Origin: Phycisphaerales bacterium | Lineage (GTDB): Bacteria > Planctomycetota > Phycisphaerae > Sedimentisphaerales > Anaerobacaceae | Direction of reading: 5' to 3' | DNA: 58,237 nucleotides | Assembly (NCBI GenBank): GCA_003170415.1 | Contig: PMZJ01000032.1 | Location: 1-58,237, forward strand | In this document: piece after piece, positions 35,553 through 44,140 of the stretch | How the letters are laid out: every line of letters starts with the position of its first letter | Position numbering within the stretch: the first letter of the stretch is position 1 | Position numbers and translations under genes: made by a program | Notes under the pieces: generated by a model | What the model was told of the DNA's origin: nothing | The model's input: the letters and a program-made list of their open reading frames with translations, nothing else | Database searches by the model: none

Positions 35553-36911
35553 ATGAAGAAAGTATTATTTTTAGCATATTACTTCCCGCCGATGGGCGGC
35601 GGCGGGGTTCAGCGGATAGCCAAGTTTTGCAAATATTTGCCGTTGTTTGATTATTGCTCTGTTGTTGTCGCCGCCAAGAGTGAATTTTGCGATTACTCTG
35701 ACGACCGGACTCTAAATCAGGAAGTCAAGGATATTCCGAGATATGATATTGAGTTGCCACAGATAAATTCCCTTCTTCAGAGAATTGGTAGAAGTGATTT
35801 AGGGCGTTTTTTCAATTTGCATCAAACCCAGTGGATTTATGGAGCTCAAAAGGCAGGCGGAATTGCGATCCAAAAAGAAAAACCGGATTTAATCTGTGTA
35901 TCGGTCAGCCCTTTCCCCATGGCGCATGTGGCCGGAATGCTGTCTAAAAAATATCATATCCCATGGGTGCTGGATATGCGGGACCCATGGGCTTTAGACC
36001 CGATTCAATGTTATGCAACAAAATTTCACTATTACCATGATTTGCATGCAATGAAACAAGCATGTCAACTGGCAAATGCTGTGATTATGAATACACCGGA
36101 TTCGCTTGATGCGGCAAGAAAAAGTTTTCCAAATATCAATTCCAATAAATTTACATGTATTACCAATGGCTGGGATGCGGACGATTTTAAATCGTTTACC
36201 TATCCAGGTGTTTTTCGCGACACTGTAAATCCGATGACGATAGTTCATACCGGGGTATTCCATACTCGCTCCGCTATGTCGCAAAACAATTCTGCATATA
36301 AAAGCATTAAGGATATTTGGAAGAAGCTGAAAAACACAGTGAAGTACTCTGTGGGCAATTCAAATTTACTGGCTCGAACGCCGCATTATTTGTTTCAGGC
36401 CATTTCGAGCTTGTTGAAACAAAAAAAAATATCAAAAACGGATGTGCGAATTATATTTGCTGGTGCCTATACTCCTGAAGACGTCGCCTTGGCCCAAGCT
36501 CATGGCGTTGACCAGATGGTTGAATTTCGGGGGTATGTGGATCACGAGCAATCAATTCAGATGTTGAATAAAGCGGATGTTCTTTTTCTCCCTTTGCATG
36601 AACCGCAGGATTCGCTGCCTTTGATTGTTCCCGGTAAAACCTATGAGTATCTGGCTGCTCAAAGACCGATCTTGGCAGCTGTACCGAAGGGGGACATACG
36701 ACGTTTTGTGGAAAAAGCGGGTCTGGGGTATGTTTGTAATCCGACCGATGTTGCCCAAATTGCTTCCATACTTTTGGGGTTGATAGAAAGATATAGAAGC
36801 AGAATGGGTTTACGTGTCAGTCCAAATCATAGTTTCATTGGGCAATTTGAACGAAAGAATTTGACAGAACAACTTGCGGTGCTTTTTGATAAAGTGATAT
36901 CTGGTTGCTAA
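35553..36911 (+). CDS. Glycosyltransferase family 4-like
   Basis: This 452-residue GT-B protein has the N-terminal FLAYYFPPMGGGGVQRIAKF typical of GT4 acceptor domains, and PWVLDMRDPWAL. The C-terminal donor domain has VEFRGYVDHEQSIQMLNKADVLFLPLH and the E-x7-E-like PLIVPGKTYEYLAAQRPILA. It contains an insertion (about residues 235-290) between the domains. It probably uses a nucleotide sugar to extend the repeat unit. The next gene starts 23 bases after its stop. Confidence 0.85.
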   Translation: MKKVLFLAYYFPPMGGGGVQRIAKFCKYLPLFDYCSVVVAAKSEFCDYSDDRTLNQEVKDIPRYDIELPQINSLLQRIGRSDLGRFFNLHQTQWIYGAQKAGGIAIQKEKPDLICVSVSPFPMAHVAGMLSKKYHIPWVLDMRDPWALDPIQCYATKFHYYHDLHAMKQACQLANAVIMNTPDSLDAARKSFPNINSNKFTCITNGWDADDFKSFTYPGVFRDTVNPMTIVHTGVFHTRSAMSQNNSAYKSIKDIWKKLKNTVKYSVGNSNLLARTPHYLFQAISSLLKQKKISKTDVRIIFAGAYTPEDVALAQAHGVDQMVEFRGYVDHEQSIQMLNKADVLFLPLHEPQDSLPLIVPGKTYEYLAAQRPILAAVPKGDIRRFVEKAGLGYVCNPTDVAQIASILLGLIERYRSRMGLRVSPNHSFIGQFERKNLTEQLAVLFDKVISGC

Positions 36912-36934
36912 TATTTTTAAAGGATGCTTTAGCA

Positions 36935-37510
36935 ATGATGCATATACCCGGAATCGCACGATTGTATAGCATGCTGTTACGCTTGTTCATGAAGTTTGAT
37001 TATATTGGGGAAAATGTAATAATTGATCCTTCTTGTGAGATTCGTCGAGCGGCTGCACCTTATATTCACCTCGGAAATGATGTTTCTTTGGGTAAGGATG
37101 TGTGGCTGAATATCCCCTATGAAGCGTCAGTTCCTGTTAAAAATAGGCCTATAATAAAGATTGGTGACGGCACAGCTATTGGCCGGCGCTGCATGATTAC
37201 CGCTCTAAATAGCATTGAGATTGGCAATAATGTTTTGTTTGGCCCCGGCGTCTTTATTGCCGATCATTCACACGAGTTCGGAGATACTTCCAGGCCGATC
37301 ATGAGCCAGGGTGTAACAGAGCCAGGCAAAGTAATTATCGAAGAGGGGTGTTGGTTTGGTTATCACAGTGCGGTTATTGCCCATAAAGGTCGTGAGATTC
37401 GGATTGGGCGCAATTCTGCGATCGGGGCAAATGCTGTGGTAACTGAAAGTTTCCCATCATACAGTGTTCTGGTGGGAAACCCAGCACGAAACGTAAGCAA
37501 AGCAAAATAA
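36935..37510 (+). CDS. Hexapeptide-repeat (LbH) acyltransferase
   Basis: This 191-residue protein is of the WcaF/NodL acetyltransferase type. Hexapeptide repeats make up the left-handed beta-helix (IHLGNDVSLGKDVWLN, IGDGTAIGRRCMIT, IGNNVLFGPGVFIADHSHEF), ending in GWFGYHSAVI...IGRNSAIGANAVV and VLVGNPARNV. The His in ADHSH fits the catalytic base of the family. It would O-acetylate a sugar. The ATG at 36935 has AAAGGATG upstream; the frame back to 36905 overlaps the previous gene. Confidence 0.85.
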   Translation: MMHIPGIARLYSMLLRLFMKFDYIGENVIIDPSCEIRRAAAPYIHLGNDVSLGKDVWLNIPYEASVPVKNRPIIKIGDGTAIGRRCMITALNSIEIGNNVLFGPGVFIADHSHEFGDTSRPIMSQGVTEPGKVIIEEGCWFGYHSAVIAHKGREIRIGRNSAIGANAVVTESFPSYSVLVGNPARNVSKAK

Positions 37511-37677
37511 TTAACCGACAGAAATCTTGTGAATCCTGTTTATTCTGCCTAACATTGATTAAGTGTCATCAGAGTTTTCAGCGGCTGAATATTCTGTGTT
37601 CATCCATATAATCTATGGTTTAAAAGTGATTGGTTTGATGTGTTTGGGAAATTTCTTGTTTACGCAGTTTAAGTTGT

Positions 37678-39054
37678 ATGAATGAAGAAAGTGAAATTGT
37701 TGGGCACCCAGAATATGTGGGACATACGGTCGTTCATCCGTTGGGATTGATGGCGGTTGTTGTTCTGGGAATCTGTGTCTTGCTGTTGCCAAGGCGATGG
37801 GCTGTCTTGCCGCTTTTGATAATGGCCTGTTTTATTCCATCGGCACAGAGGATTTTTATCATTGGCTTGAATTTTGACTTCCTGCGTATCATGGTGCTGT
37901 TTGGCGTTATGCGATTGATCCTTCGCAACGAGCATCTTGCATTTGTATGGAAACCGCTCGATACTATAATGGTCCTTTGGGTATGCAGTTCTATGTTGTT
38001 CTATAGTCTTCAACAGGGCACGTTTTCCGCCGTGATTAATCGTCTGGGCTTCGGGTTTGACGCCTTTGGTATGTATTTTTTGTTTCGCTGTCTAATCCGC
38101 AACTGGGAAGATATTGACCGGCTGGTAATCGGTTGCATTATCATCAGCATCCCGGTGGCGGCATTTTTCCTGCTGGAAAACTGGACCGGCCACAATTTGT
38201 TTTCTATCTTTGGCGGCGTAGATGCGATTACGCCAGTTCGTGAAGGCCGTCTTCGCTGCCAGGGGGCCTTTTCTCATGCCATCTTGGCTGGCTGCTTCTG
38301 GGCCAGCTTGCTGCCTCTCTTTGCAGCATATTGGTGGAAAGGGATCAAAGAAAGAGTCTGGGCCGTAGTCGGACTTATAACAACATCCATTGTTGTAATC
38401 TGCTGTGCCTCCAGTACGCCGGTCATGGGCGTCATCGCCGGAGTGATAGGAGGAGGAATGTTCTTTCTTCGCCGCCATATGCGTTTGGTTTGCTGGGGTA
38501 TCCTGTTGACCCTGATTGCCCTGCACCTGGTCATGAAGTCGCCGGTTTGGTACCTGGTTGGTCGCTTCAGTACCATCGGCGGCTCTACTGGCTGGCATCG
38601 GGTTAATCTAATCAATCAAGCTATTCTGCATTTTAACGACTGGTGGTTAACCGGCTGTTCCGGCTATACGGTACTTTCATGGGGTGTCCATGCCGGTGAT
38701 GTAACCAATCAGTATATTTTGGAAGGCGTTTGTGGCGGTTTTTTAACGTTTTGTTTGTTTATTGTTGTAATCGTAATTGCATTTCGCGAGGTCGGCAGTC
38801 TGTGGCGTTCACAGTCACGATATCCGTATCGGTTAGCACTGTCCTGGGCATTGGGGGTTAGTCTGTTTGTTCACTGTATAAACTTCATCGGTGTCTCCTA
38901 TTTTGGGCAGATTATTATGATCTGGTATATGATCTTGGCGATGATCGGAAGTCTGTCGATTCAGGCAGCGCCGATGTTGATGCCAAGAATGATACTTTCA
39001 TCTAAAGCCATCAAAAAACAGCGTTATCGAAATCTTAAGGCCGGTGGTGGGTAA
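37678..39054 (+). CDS. Wzy/O-antigen ligase-like polymerase
   Basis: This 458-residue integral membrane protein has about 11-12 hydrophobic segments. A long outer loop between the later segments (about residues 295-345, RFSTIGGSTGWHRVNLINQAILHFNDWWLTG) resembles the Wzy_C/O-antigen ligase region, where R-x-xx-W and H motifs recur. It would polymerise repeat units or attach them to an acceptor on the outer face. It is cotranscribed with the next gene (two-base gap). Confidence 0.75.
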   Translation: MNEESEIVGHPEYVGHTVVHPLGLMAVVVLGICVLLLPRRWAVLPLLIMACFIPSAQRIFIIGLNFDFLRIMVLFGVMRLILRNEHLAFVWKPLDTIMVLWVCSSMLFYSLQQGTFSAVINRLGFGFDAFGMYFLFRCLIRNWEDIDRLVIGCIIISIPVAAFFLLENWTGHNLFSIFGGVDAITPVREGRLRCQGAFSHAILAGCFWASLLPLFAAYWWKGIKERVWAVVGLITTSIVVICCASSTPVMGVIAGVIGGGMFFLRRHMRLVCWGILLTLIALHLVMKSPVWYLVGRFSTIGGSTGWHRVNLINQAILHFNDWWLTGCSGYTVLSWGVHAGDVTNQYILEGVCGGFLTFCLFIVVIVIAFREVGSLWRSQSRYPYRLALSWALGVSLFVHCINFIGVSYFGQIIMIWYMILAMIGSLSIQAAPMLMPRMILSSKAIKKQRYRNLKAGGG

Positions 39055-39056
39055 CA

Positions 39057-40037
39057 ATGGAGTCTCTTGATGTTTCTATCATCGTCGTCAACTGGAACAC
39101 CAAAGATATTCTTAAGAACTGCCTGCAATCAGTGTATGAGCAGACGAAGAAAATTATCTTTGAAGTTATTGTAATCGACAATGCTTCAACCGATGGTTCC
39201 GTGGAAATGATAAAGGCGGAATTTCCGCAGGTTATTCTGATTGAGAACTCGCAGAACCGAGGGTTTGCTGCTGCAAACAATCAGGGGATGGCTATTGCCA
39301 AGGGCAGGTATGTGTTACTGCTGAATAGCGATACCATTATCTTGGATAATGCAATTTCCAAGACGGTCTCTTTTGCAGACAGTCATTCAGATGCAGCGGT
39401 AATTGGGTGTCGTGTTTTAAACCCAGATAAAACTCTTCAGCCGAGTTGTTTTATGTTCCCTTCTGTTTTGAATATGTTTTTGGCTGCCACGTATCTATAC
39501 AAAATATTTCCCAAAAGCGGATTTTTCGGCAGAGAGGGGATGACCTGGTGGGATTATAATGATGTTAGAGAAGTGGATGTGGTTGCAGGATGTTTCATGC
39601 TCGTTAGAAGAGAAGCTGTCCAGCAGGTTGGCATGTTTGACAACAGATACTTTTTTTATTGCGAGGAAACCGACTGGTGTTATCGTTTCAAAAAAAGTGG
39701 CTGGAAGATTATGCTTACCCCAGATTCTCAAATAATTCATTATGGTGGGCAGACAACACGTCAGATGGCCAGAAAGTTCCGTTGGCAATTGCTGGGAAGC
39801 AGGTTGATTTTCATGAGGTTGCACGGGAATCCTTGGACTTTTCCATTGGCTCGCCTGTCAACGGTTCTGTTCTTCCTTTTCAGGATGCCATATTGGCTTG
39901 TGTTGGGCATAATCCGGGGCAAGGATCGGAAAGAGGCATTTGAGACGACCGGTACATGTTTCCTCGGTGGGGTGTATTGTCTTGTTGACTGGAAGCGGCT
40001 CCTTATGAACCGGGACGTTGTGGAAGACAGATTGTGA
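39057..40037 (+). CDS. Glycosyltransferase family 2, rhamnosyltransferase-like
   Basis: This 326-residue GT-A protein has VSIIVVNWNTKDILKNCLQSV, VIVIDNASTDGS, NRGFAAANNQGM and LLLNSDTIIL at the N-terminus. DVVAGCFMLVRREAVQQVG and YFFYCEETDWCYRFKKSGW follow, and a C-terminal membrane-associated segment near residues 270-300 ends it. This pattern is that of WbbL/RfbF-like rhamnosyl- or related transferases; the donor is not certain. Confidence 0.87.
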   Translation: MESLDVSIIVVNWNTKDILKNCLQSVYEQTKKIIFEVIVIDNASTDGSVEMIKAEFPQVILIENSQNRGFAAANNQGMAIAKGRYVLLLNSDTIILDNAISKTVSFADSHSDAAVIGCRVLNPDKTLQPSCFMFPSVLNMFLAATYLYKIFPKSGFFGREGMTWWDYNDVREVDVVAGCFMLVRREAVQQVGMFDNRYFFYCEETDWCYRFKKSGWKIMLTPDSQIIHYGGQTTRQMARKFRWQLLGSRLIFMRLHGNPWTFPLARLSTVLFFLFRMPYWLVLGIIRGKDRKEAFETTGTCFLGGVYCLVDWKRLLMNRDVVEDRL

Positions 40038-40099
40038 GGATCAGGGCTGTGTTTCGGGTTGTCGGGGATTCTTAGTTCGCCCTTTTCCCAGTTTCAGAA

Positions 40100-40732
40100 C
40101 TACCTATAGTCAGAGACGTTGATCTTTGTTTTTATTACTCTTGCCGGAATGCCAACCGCGCAACAGTTGTCGGGAATGTTATCTGCGACAACAGCATTTG
40201 CTCCAATAACGCAGTTTTTACCCACGGATATGGAACCGATTATGCGTACCCCCGTAGAAATCAGGCAGTTGTCTCCAATAATGGGGAGTGTTGGCTTTCT
40301 GTTAGTTCCGCCTATCGTGACATTCGAACCTATGTAAACATTATTTCCAATCACGACTTTGTAATGAATAACGGTACCGAGTCCACCATACGCAAGACAT
40401 ACACCTTTTCCTATTTTTGCTCCCAGACCGATGTGGCAGCCAAATACTATTCTGAGGCAAAGGATATTAATGAGTCGAGGTAAGACAGGGATTCTTGCGT
40501 TGTGCAAGAGTAGAGCGAATCGATATATTGCCAGTGCAATTGTACTCACCAATATTCCTTCATATTTAAAAATACAGCATAAAATGCGACTCTCGGATAT
40601 AACGCGACAGATAATGCGTTTAATGTTGTCTCGACACTTCGACGTACTGCTTTGATGGCATATTATAGCTTTCACCGTGTTATGGTCAAGATGTTTCAGA
40701 ACGGCGAGATTGTAGAACAATGGTAAAAGCAA
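40100..40732 (-). CDS. Serine acetyltransferase-like hexapeptide acyltransferase
   Basis: The frame is 210 residues. After a helical N-terminal half, the hexapeptide region has IGLGAKIGKGVCLAYGGLGTVIHYKVVIGNNVYIGSNVTIGG and ends in IGANAVVADNIPDNCCAVGIPARVIK, the CysE/colanic-acid-transferase pattern. In this setting an O-acetyltransferase of the polysaccharide is more likely than cysteine synthesis. It is the only minus-strand gene in the cluster. The first ATG overlaps the next plus-strand frame by 13 bases, so the true start may be further in. Confidence 0.75.
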   Translation of the reverse strand: MLLPLFYNLAVLKHLDHNTVKAIICHQSSTSKCRDNIKRIICRVISESRILCCIFKYEGILVSTIALAIYRFALLLHNARIPVLPRLINILCLRIVFGCHIGLGAKIGKGVCLAYGGLGTVIHYKVVIGNNVYIGSNVTIGGTNRKPTLPIIGDNCLISTGVRIIGSISVGKNCVIGANAVVADNIPDNCCAVGIPARVIKTKINVSDYR

Positions 40733-41046
40733 ACTACTTTAAATCTGTGGATCAAAAACCGCCGATTGTATGTTTTTCAGGATGTGACTGGTGGTATCAC
40801 AACAAGGGGCTGTTTTGTCCTCAAGTGATGAGCAAACTGGCAAAGGATTATAAAATTTTGTTTGTCAACTCACCGGGTATGCGCATTCCTTCGTTTAGAA
40901 AAGACCGAAACGCAGCACAAAAGATAACACGCAAGCTTTGCAGCATGCTTCGGTTTCTGAGGAAAGCCGAGAATGGGATGTATGTGCTAAGCCCAATATC
41001 ATTCCCTTCTGGCAACCGACTAAAACATATTGCCAAGCTTCTATAA
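40720..41046 (+). pseudogene. Truncated glycosyltransferase, N-terminal duplicate of the next gene
   Basis: The 108-codon frame matches the first quarter of the glycosyltransferase at 41089. IVCFSGCDWWYHNKG aligns with FICFGGEDWWYHNRG, RIPSFRKD with RPSLRKGG, and MYVLSPISFP with FWVYSPFSMP. It stops after HIAKLL where the intact protein has about 290 more residues, and the following 40 bases do not continue the similarity in any frame. I read it as a remnant of a tandem duplication, although a short expressed protein cannot be excluded. Confidence 0.65.
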
Positions 41047-41088
41047 AGGCCCTTTTAGGATGGAAGGCTCTTAGTTGTAAATAGGGAT

Positions 41089-42285
41089 ATGGAACAGACC
41101 GAGAAAAGCAGAATGGATTTTATTTGTTTTGGTGGTGAAGACTGGTGGTATCACAACCGAGGCCATATTGATATGCAGCTTATGAGAAGATTTGCCAAAC
41201 TTGGTACAACACTATATATAAATTCAATAGTGATGCAAAGACCGAGCCTAAGAAAAGGGGGGATGTTCTTTAAAAGACTAACCCGCAAGATAAAAAGCAT
41301 CTTTGCCGGCTTGAAAATGAGTGACGCCGGGTTCTGGGTATACAGTCCTTTTTCAATGCCTGTTCACCATTTACGGTGGTTAAGACCTGTTAACCGGTTG
41401 CTGCTGCAATTACAGATATGTCTTGTTTCAAAAAAGCTCGGTATAAAAAAACCGATTGTCTGGGTCGCATGCCCTGCAGCTTGCGATGTTGCGAGGAATA
41501 TGAAAAAACAGAAACTTGTTTACCAGAGGACAGATAGGTTTGAAGATTATCCTAATATCGACAAAAAAACAATCATTGAATATGATCATGCCCTGAAAGC
41601 GGAAGCCGATTTGACAATATTTGTCAATAACACTTTATATAATGAAGAAGAAAACCAGTGTAAAAAAGCTATCTATCTGGATCACGGTGTTGATTTTGAT
41701 ATGTTTGCCAGTGCTGAAAATGACAAATCTATACCCGATGATATGAAAGGAATAGCAAAACCTGTCGTTGGTTTTTTTGGTGATATTGATGAACAAACAA
41801 CCGATACAGAAATGATTGATCGGATAACAGAGCTTCTTCCTCGAATGAATTTTGTCTTTTTGGGCAAGGCCTCTGTGGATTGCAGCGGTATATTATCAAA
41901 AAAGAATGTATGGATGCTTGGTCATAAACCTTATGAGCAGGTTCCTCATTATGGAAAATGTTTCGATGTATGTATCATGCCCTGGAAACAAAATCGCTGG
42001 ATACAGGCATGTAATCCGATAAAACTCAAGGAATATCTTGCATTGGGCAAACCGGTAGTAAGCACCCCATTTCCAGAGTTGCAAAAATATCTCGATGTAG
42101 TATATCAAGCAGGGAACCGGCAAGAATTTGTTAAATGTATAGAAAAAGCTTTAGCTTCAGATAGTAGCGAAAAGATTACCGCTCGGCGTGACAAAGTGAA
42201 GACGGCTACCTGGGATTTCAAGGCACAATTAGTATATGAGATACTTTTCGAGCGGACTGATGATGACAAACAGGAAGAGGAATAA
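41089..42285 (+). CDS. Glycosyltransferase, GT-B fold
   Basis: This 398-residue protein starts with FICFGGEDWWYHNRGH, a signature of a GT4-like group that lacks the usual glycine-rich N-terminal loop. The second domain contains VVGFFGDIDEQ, MNFVFLGKAS, VWMLGHKPYEQVPHYGKCFDVCIMPW and NPIKLKEYLALGKPVVST, which is the donor-sugar-binding E-x7-E region. It should act on the lipid-linked precursor in the cytoplasm. A truncated duplicate precedes it. The next gene begins five bases after its stop. Confidence 0.82.
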   Translation: MEQTEKSRMDFICFGGEDWWYHNRGHIDMQLMRRFAKLGTTLYINSIVMQRPSLRKGGMFFKRLTRKIKSIFAGLKMSDAGFWVYSPFSMPVHHLRWLRPVNRLLLQLQICLVSKKLGIKKPIVWVACPAACDVARNMKKQKLVYQRTDRFEDYPNIDKKTIIEYDHALKAEADLTIFVNNTLYNEEENQCKKAIYLDHGVDFDMFASAENDKSIPDDMKGIAKPVVGFFGDIDEQTTDTEMIDRITELLPRMNFVFLGKASVDCSGILSKKNVWMLGHKPYEQVPHYGKCFDVCIMPWKQNRWIQACNPIKLKEYLALGKPVVSTPFPELQKYLDVVYQAGNRQEFVKCIEKALASDSSEKITARRDKVKTATWDFKAQLVYEILFERTDDDKQEEE

Positions 42286-42289
42286 TGTT

Positions 42290-43060
42290 ATGGGTGAGCT
42301 TGGAGAATCATATTATATTCTTGGTGTTAAAGTAGATGCTCTACAGCCATCAATTGCACTAAAAAAGGTGTTATCATGGTTTGAGGAACCGCTTAAATTT
42401 CATTATATCTCATCAACAAATGTTAACAATGTTATGAATGCTATTGAGAACAAGGAGTTTTTTGACGCCACGAATGAAGCCGACCTTTCCCTGCCGGACG
42501 GAGTGCCGTTTTTATGGTATGGAAGGTGGTTGGGATATAGATTGCATGAGCGGTGCGGGATACAAGAGCTAATGTTTGAGATATTTGAGCTTTCTAATAG
42601 AAAATATGATTTTAGTCACTTCTTTTACGGAAACACGGGGACGGTTTTGGCTGAAACAGTAAGTTCGTTAAAAAAACAATACCCCGATCTTAGAATTGCT
42701 GGCATCTATTCTCCTCCGTTTCGAGAATTGTCATTAGCAGAAACAGACGAAATCATTAACAATATCAATAGTATCCATCCAGATTTTTTATGGGTAAGCC
42801 TAGGTTGTCCGAAGCAGGAGTTATGGATGTACCAAAATCGGCATAAACTAAATGTTAGAGTTGCCGGGGGTGCGGGGGCTGTTTTTAATTTTATCGCAGG
42901 ATATACAAGAAGAGCACCTGCCTGGATTCAATATGCAGGCTTAGAATGGCTATTTCGGTTAATATTGAATCCAATTCGTTTATGGAGACGATATCTAATC
43001 AAATATCCAAAATTCTGTGTGTTATTATTGCTTAGTTTTTTCAGGTGTAATGAACGATAA
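42290..43060 (+). CDS. WecG/TagA/CpsF family glycosyltransferase (GT26)
   Basis: The protein is 256 residues from the ATG at 42290 (AGAGG upstream at 42276-42280). It has the family core: YISSTNVNNVMNA, ADLSLPDGVPFLWYGRWLG (the catalytic Asp of the PDG motif), HFFYGNTGTVL, PDFLWVSLGCPKQELWM and GGAGAVFNFIAGYTRRAPAWIQ. Family members transfer N-acetylmannosamine or its uronate to a GlcNAc-lipid. The C-terminal basic amphipathic end (RRYLIKYPKF) fits membrane attachment. Confidence 0.88.
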   Translation: MGELGESYYILGVKVDALQPSIALKKVLSWFEEPLKFHYISSTNVNNVMNAIENKEFFDATNEADLSLPDGVPFLWYGRWLGYRLHERCGIQELMFEIFELSNRKYDFSHFFYGNTGTVLAETVSSLKKQYPDLRIAGIYSPPFRELSLAETDEIINNINSIHPDFLWVSLGCPKQELWMYQNRHKLNVRVAGGAGAVFNFIAGYTRRAPAWIQYAGLEWLFRLILNPIRLWRRYLIKYPKFCVLLLLSFFRCNER

Positions 43061-43116
43061 ACAATTGGCTATAAGTTTATGAGTTTTCTTGAGTAAATAC
43101 TGAAGGGAATATTATT

Positions 43117-44097
43117 ATGGAAAAACAAAAAAAGGCTTTGGTTTGTGGGGCTGGCGGTTTTATTGGAAGCCATCTGGTCAAAAAGTTAAAAAAGGAAGGT
43201 TTTTGGGTTCGCGGTGTCGATTTGAAATATCCGGAGTTCAGTGAAACACAAGCGGATGATTTCGTTATAGGTGATTTACGTGATCCGGTAGTTTGTAAAA
43301 ACATTGCCGATCAGCCGTTTAATGAAGTGTATCAATTAGCTGCCGATATGGGAGGGGCAGGATACATCTTTTCAGGAGAGCATGACTCAGAAGTTATGCA
43401 TAACTCGGCAATGATAAACCTCAACATGGTGGACATTTGCACAAAAGTTGGCGTGGGAAAGATATTTTATTCCTCTTCGGCATGTATTTATCCTGAACGT
43501 AATCAAATGGATCCTGACAATCCAAGATGTTCAGAAGATTCTGCCTATCCTGCGGCTCCGGACAGTGAGTATGGTTGGGAGAAACTGTTCAGCGAGAGGA
43601 TGTATCTTGCTTATCTGCGTAATCATGGTTTAAAGGTACGCATAGCCAGATTTCATAATATATTCGGCCCTGAAGGTACCTGGCAGGGAGGCAGAGAAAA
43701 AGCCCCTGCAGCGTTTTGCAGGAAAGTAGCAGAAGTTGTTGATGGCGGGGAAATCGAGATGTGGGGTGATGGTAAGCAGACCAGATCCTTTTTGTATATC
43801 GATGAATGTCTCGAAGGTATTCGCAGGCTGGTTGATTCAGAGTTTATTGGCCCTGTGAATATTGGTTCTGAAGAAATGATAAGTATTAACGGCCTTGCAG
43901 AAATGGTTATGGAAGTTGCTGATAAAAAGTTGAGCATTAGGCATATTGAGGGGCCGTTGGGAGTAAGAGGCAGAAACTCAGATAACAGATTGATAAATGG
44001 AAAACTTGGTTGGAAACCTGCTCGTTCACTTAAAGAGGGTATAGCCAAAACATATCCATGGATAGATCAGCAGGTGAAAAACAGCCAAAATTCATAA
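43117..44097 (+). CDS. GDP-mannose 3,5-epimerase-like NAD-dependent epimerase
   Basis: This 326-residue extended SDR enzyme has the NAD-binding GAGGFIGSHL and then ADMGGAGYI, FHNIFGPEGTWQGGREKAPAAFCRK and MWGDGKQTRSFLYIDE, which closely follow plant GDP-mannose 3,5-epimerase. The catalytic set is present: Cys123 in SSSACIYPE, Tyr152 and Lys156 in YGWEK, and Lys in GREKAP. The expected reaction converts GDP-mannose to GDP-L-galactose or GDP-L-gulose, a donor for the polysaccharide. Related sugar-nucleotide epimerases cannot be excluded. Confidence 0.82.
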   Translation: MEKQKKALVCGAGGFIGSHLVKKLKKEGFWVRGVDLKYPEFSETQADDFVIGDLRDPVVCKNIADQPFNEVYQLAADMGGAGYIFSGEHDSEVMHNSAMINLNMVDICTKVGVGKIFYSSSACIYPERNQMDPDNPRCSEDSAYPAAPDSEYGWEKLFSERMYLAYLRNHGLKVRIARFHNIFGPEGTWQGGREKAPAAFCRKVAEVVDGGEIEMWGDGKQTRSFLYIDECLEGIRRLVDSEFIGPVNIGSEEMISINGLAEMVMEVADKKLSIRHIEGPLGVRGRNSDNRLINGKLGWKPARSLKEGIAKTYPWIDQQVKNSQNS

Positions 44098-44140
44098 TTG
44101 TTTGTTGTATAGAATCGGTTTAATGAAAGGAAATAGTTTT

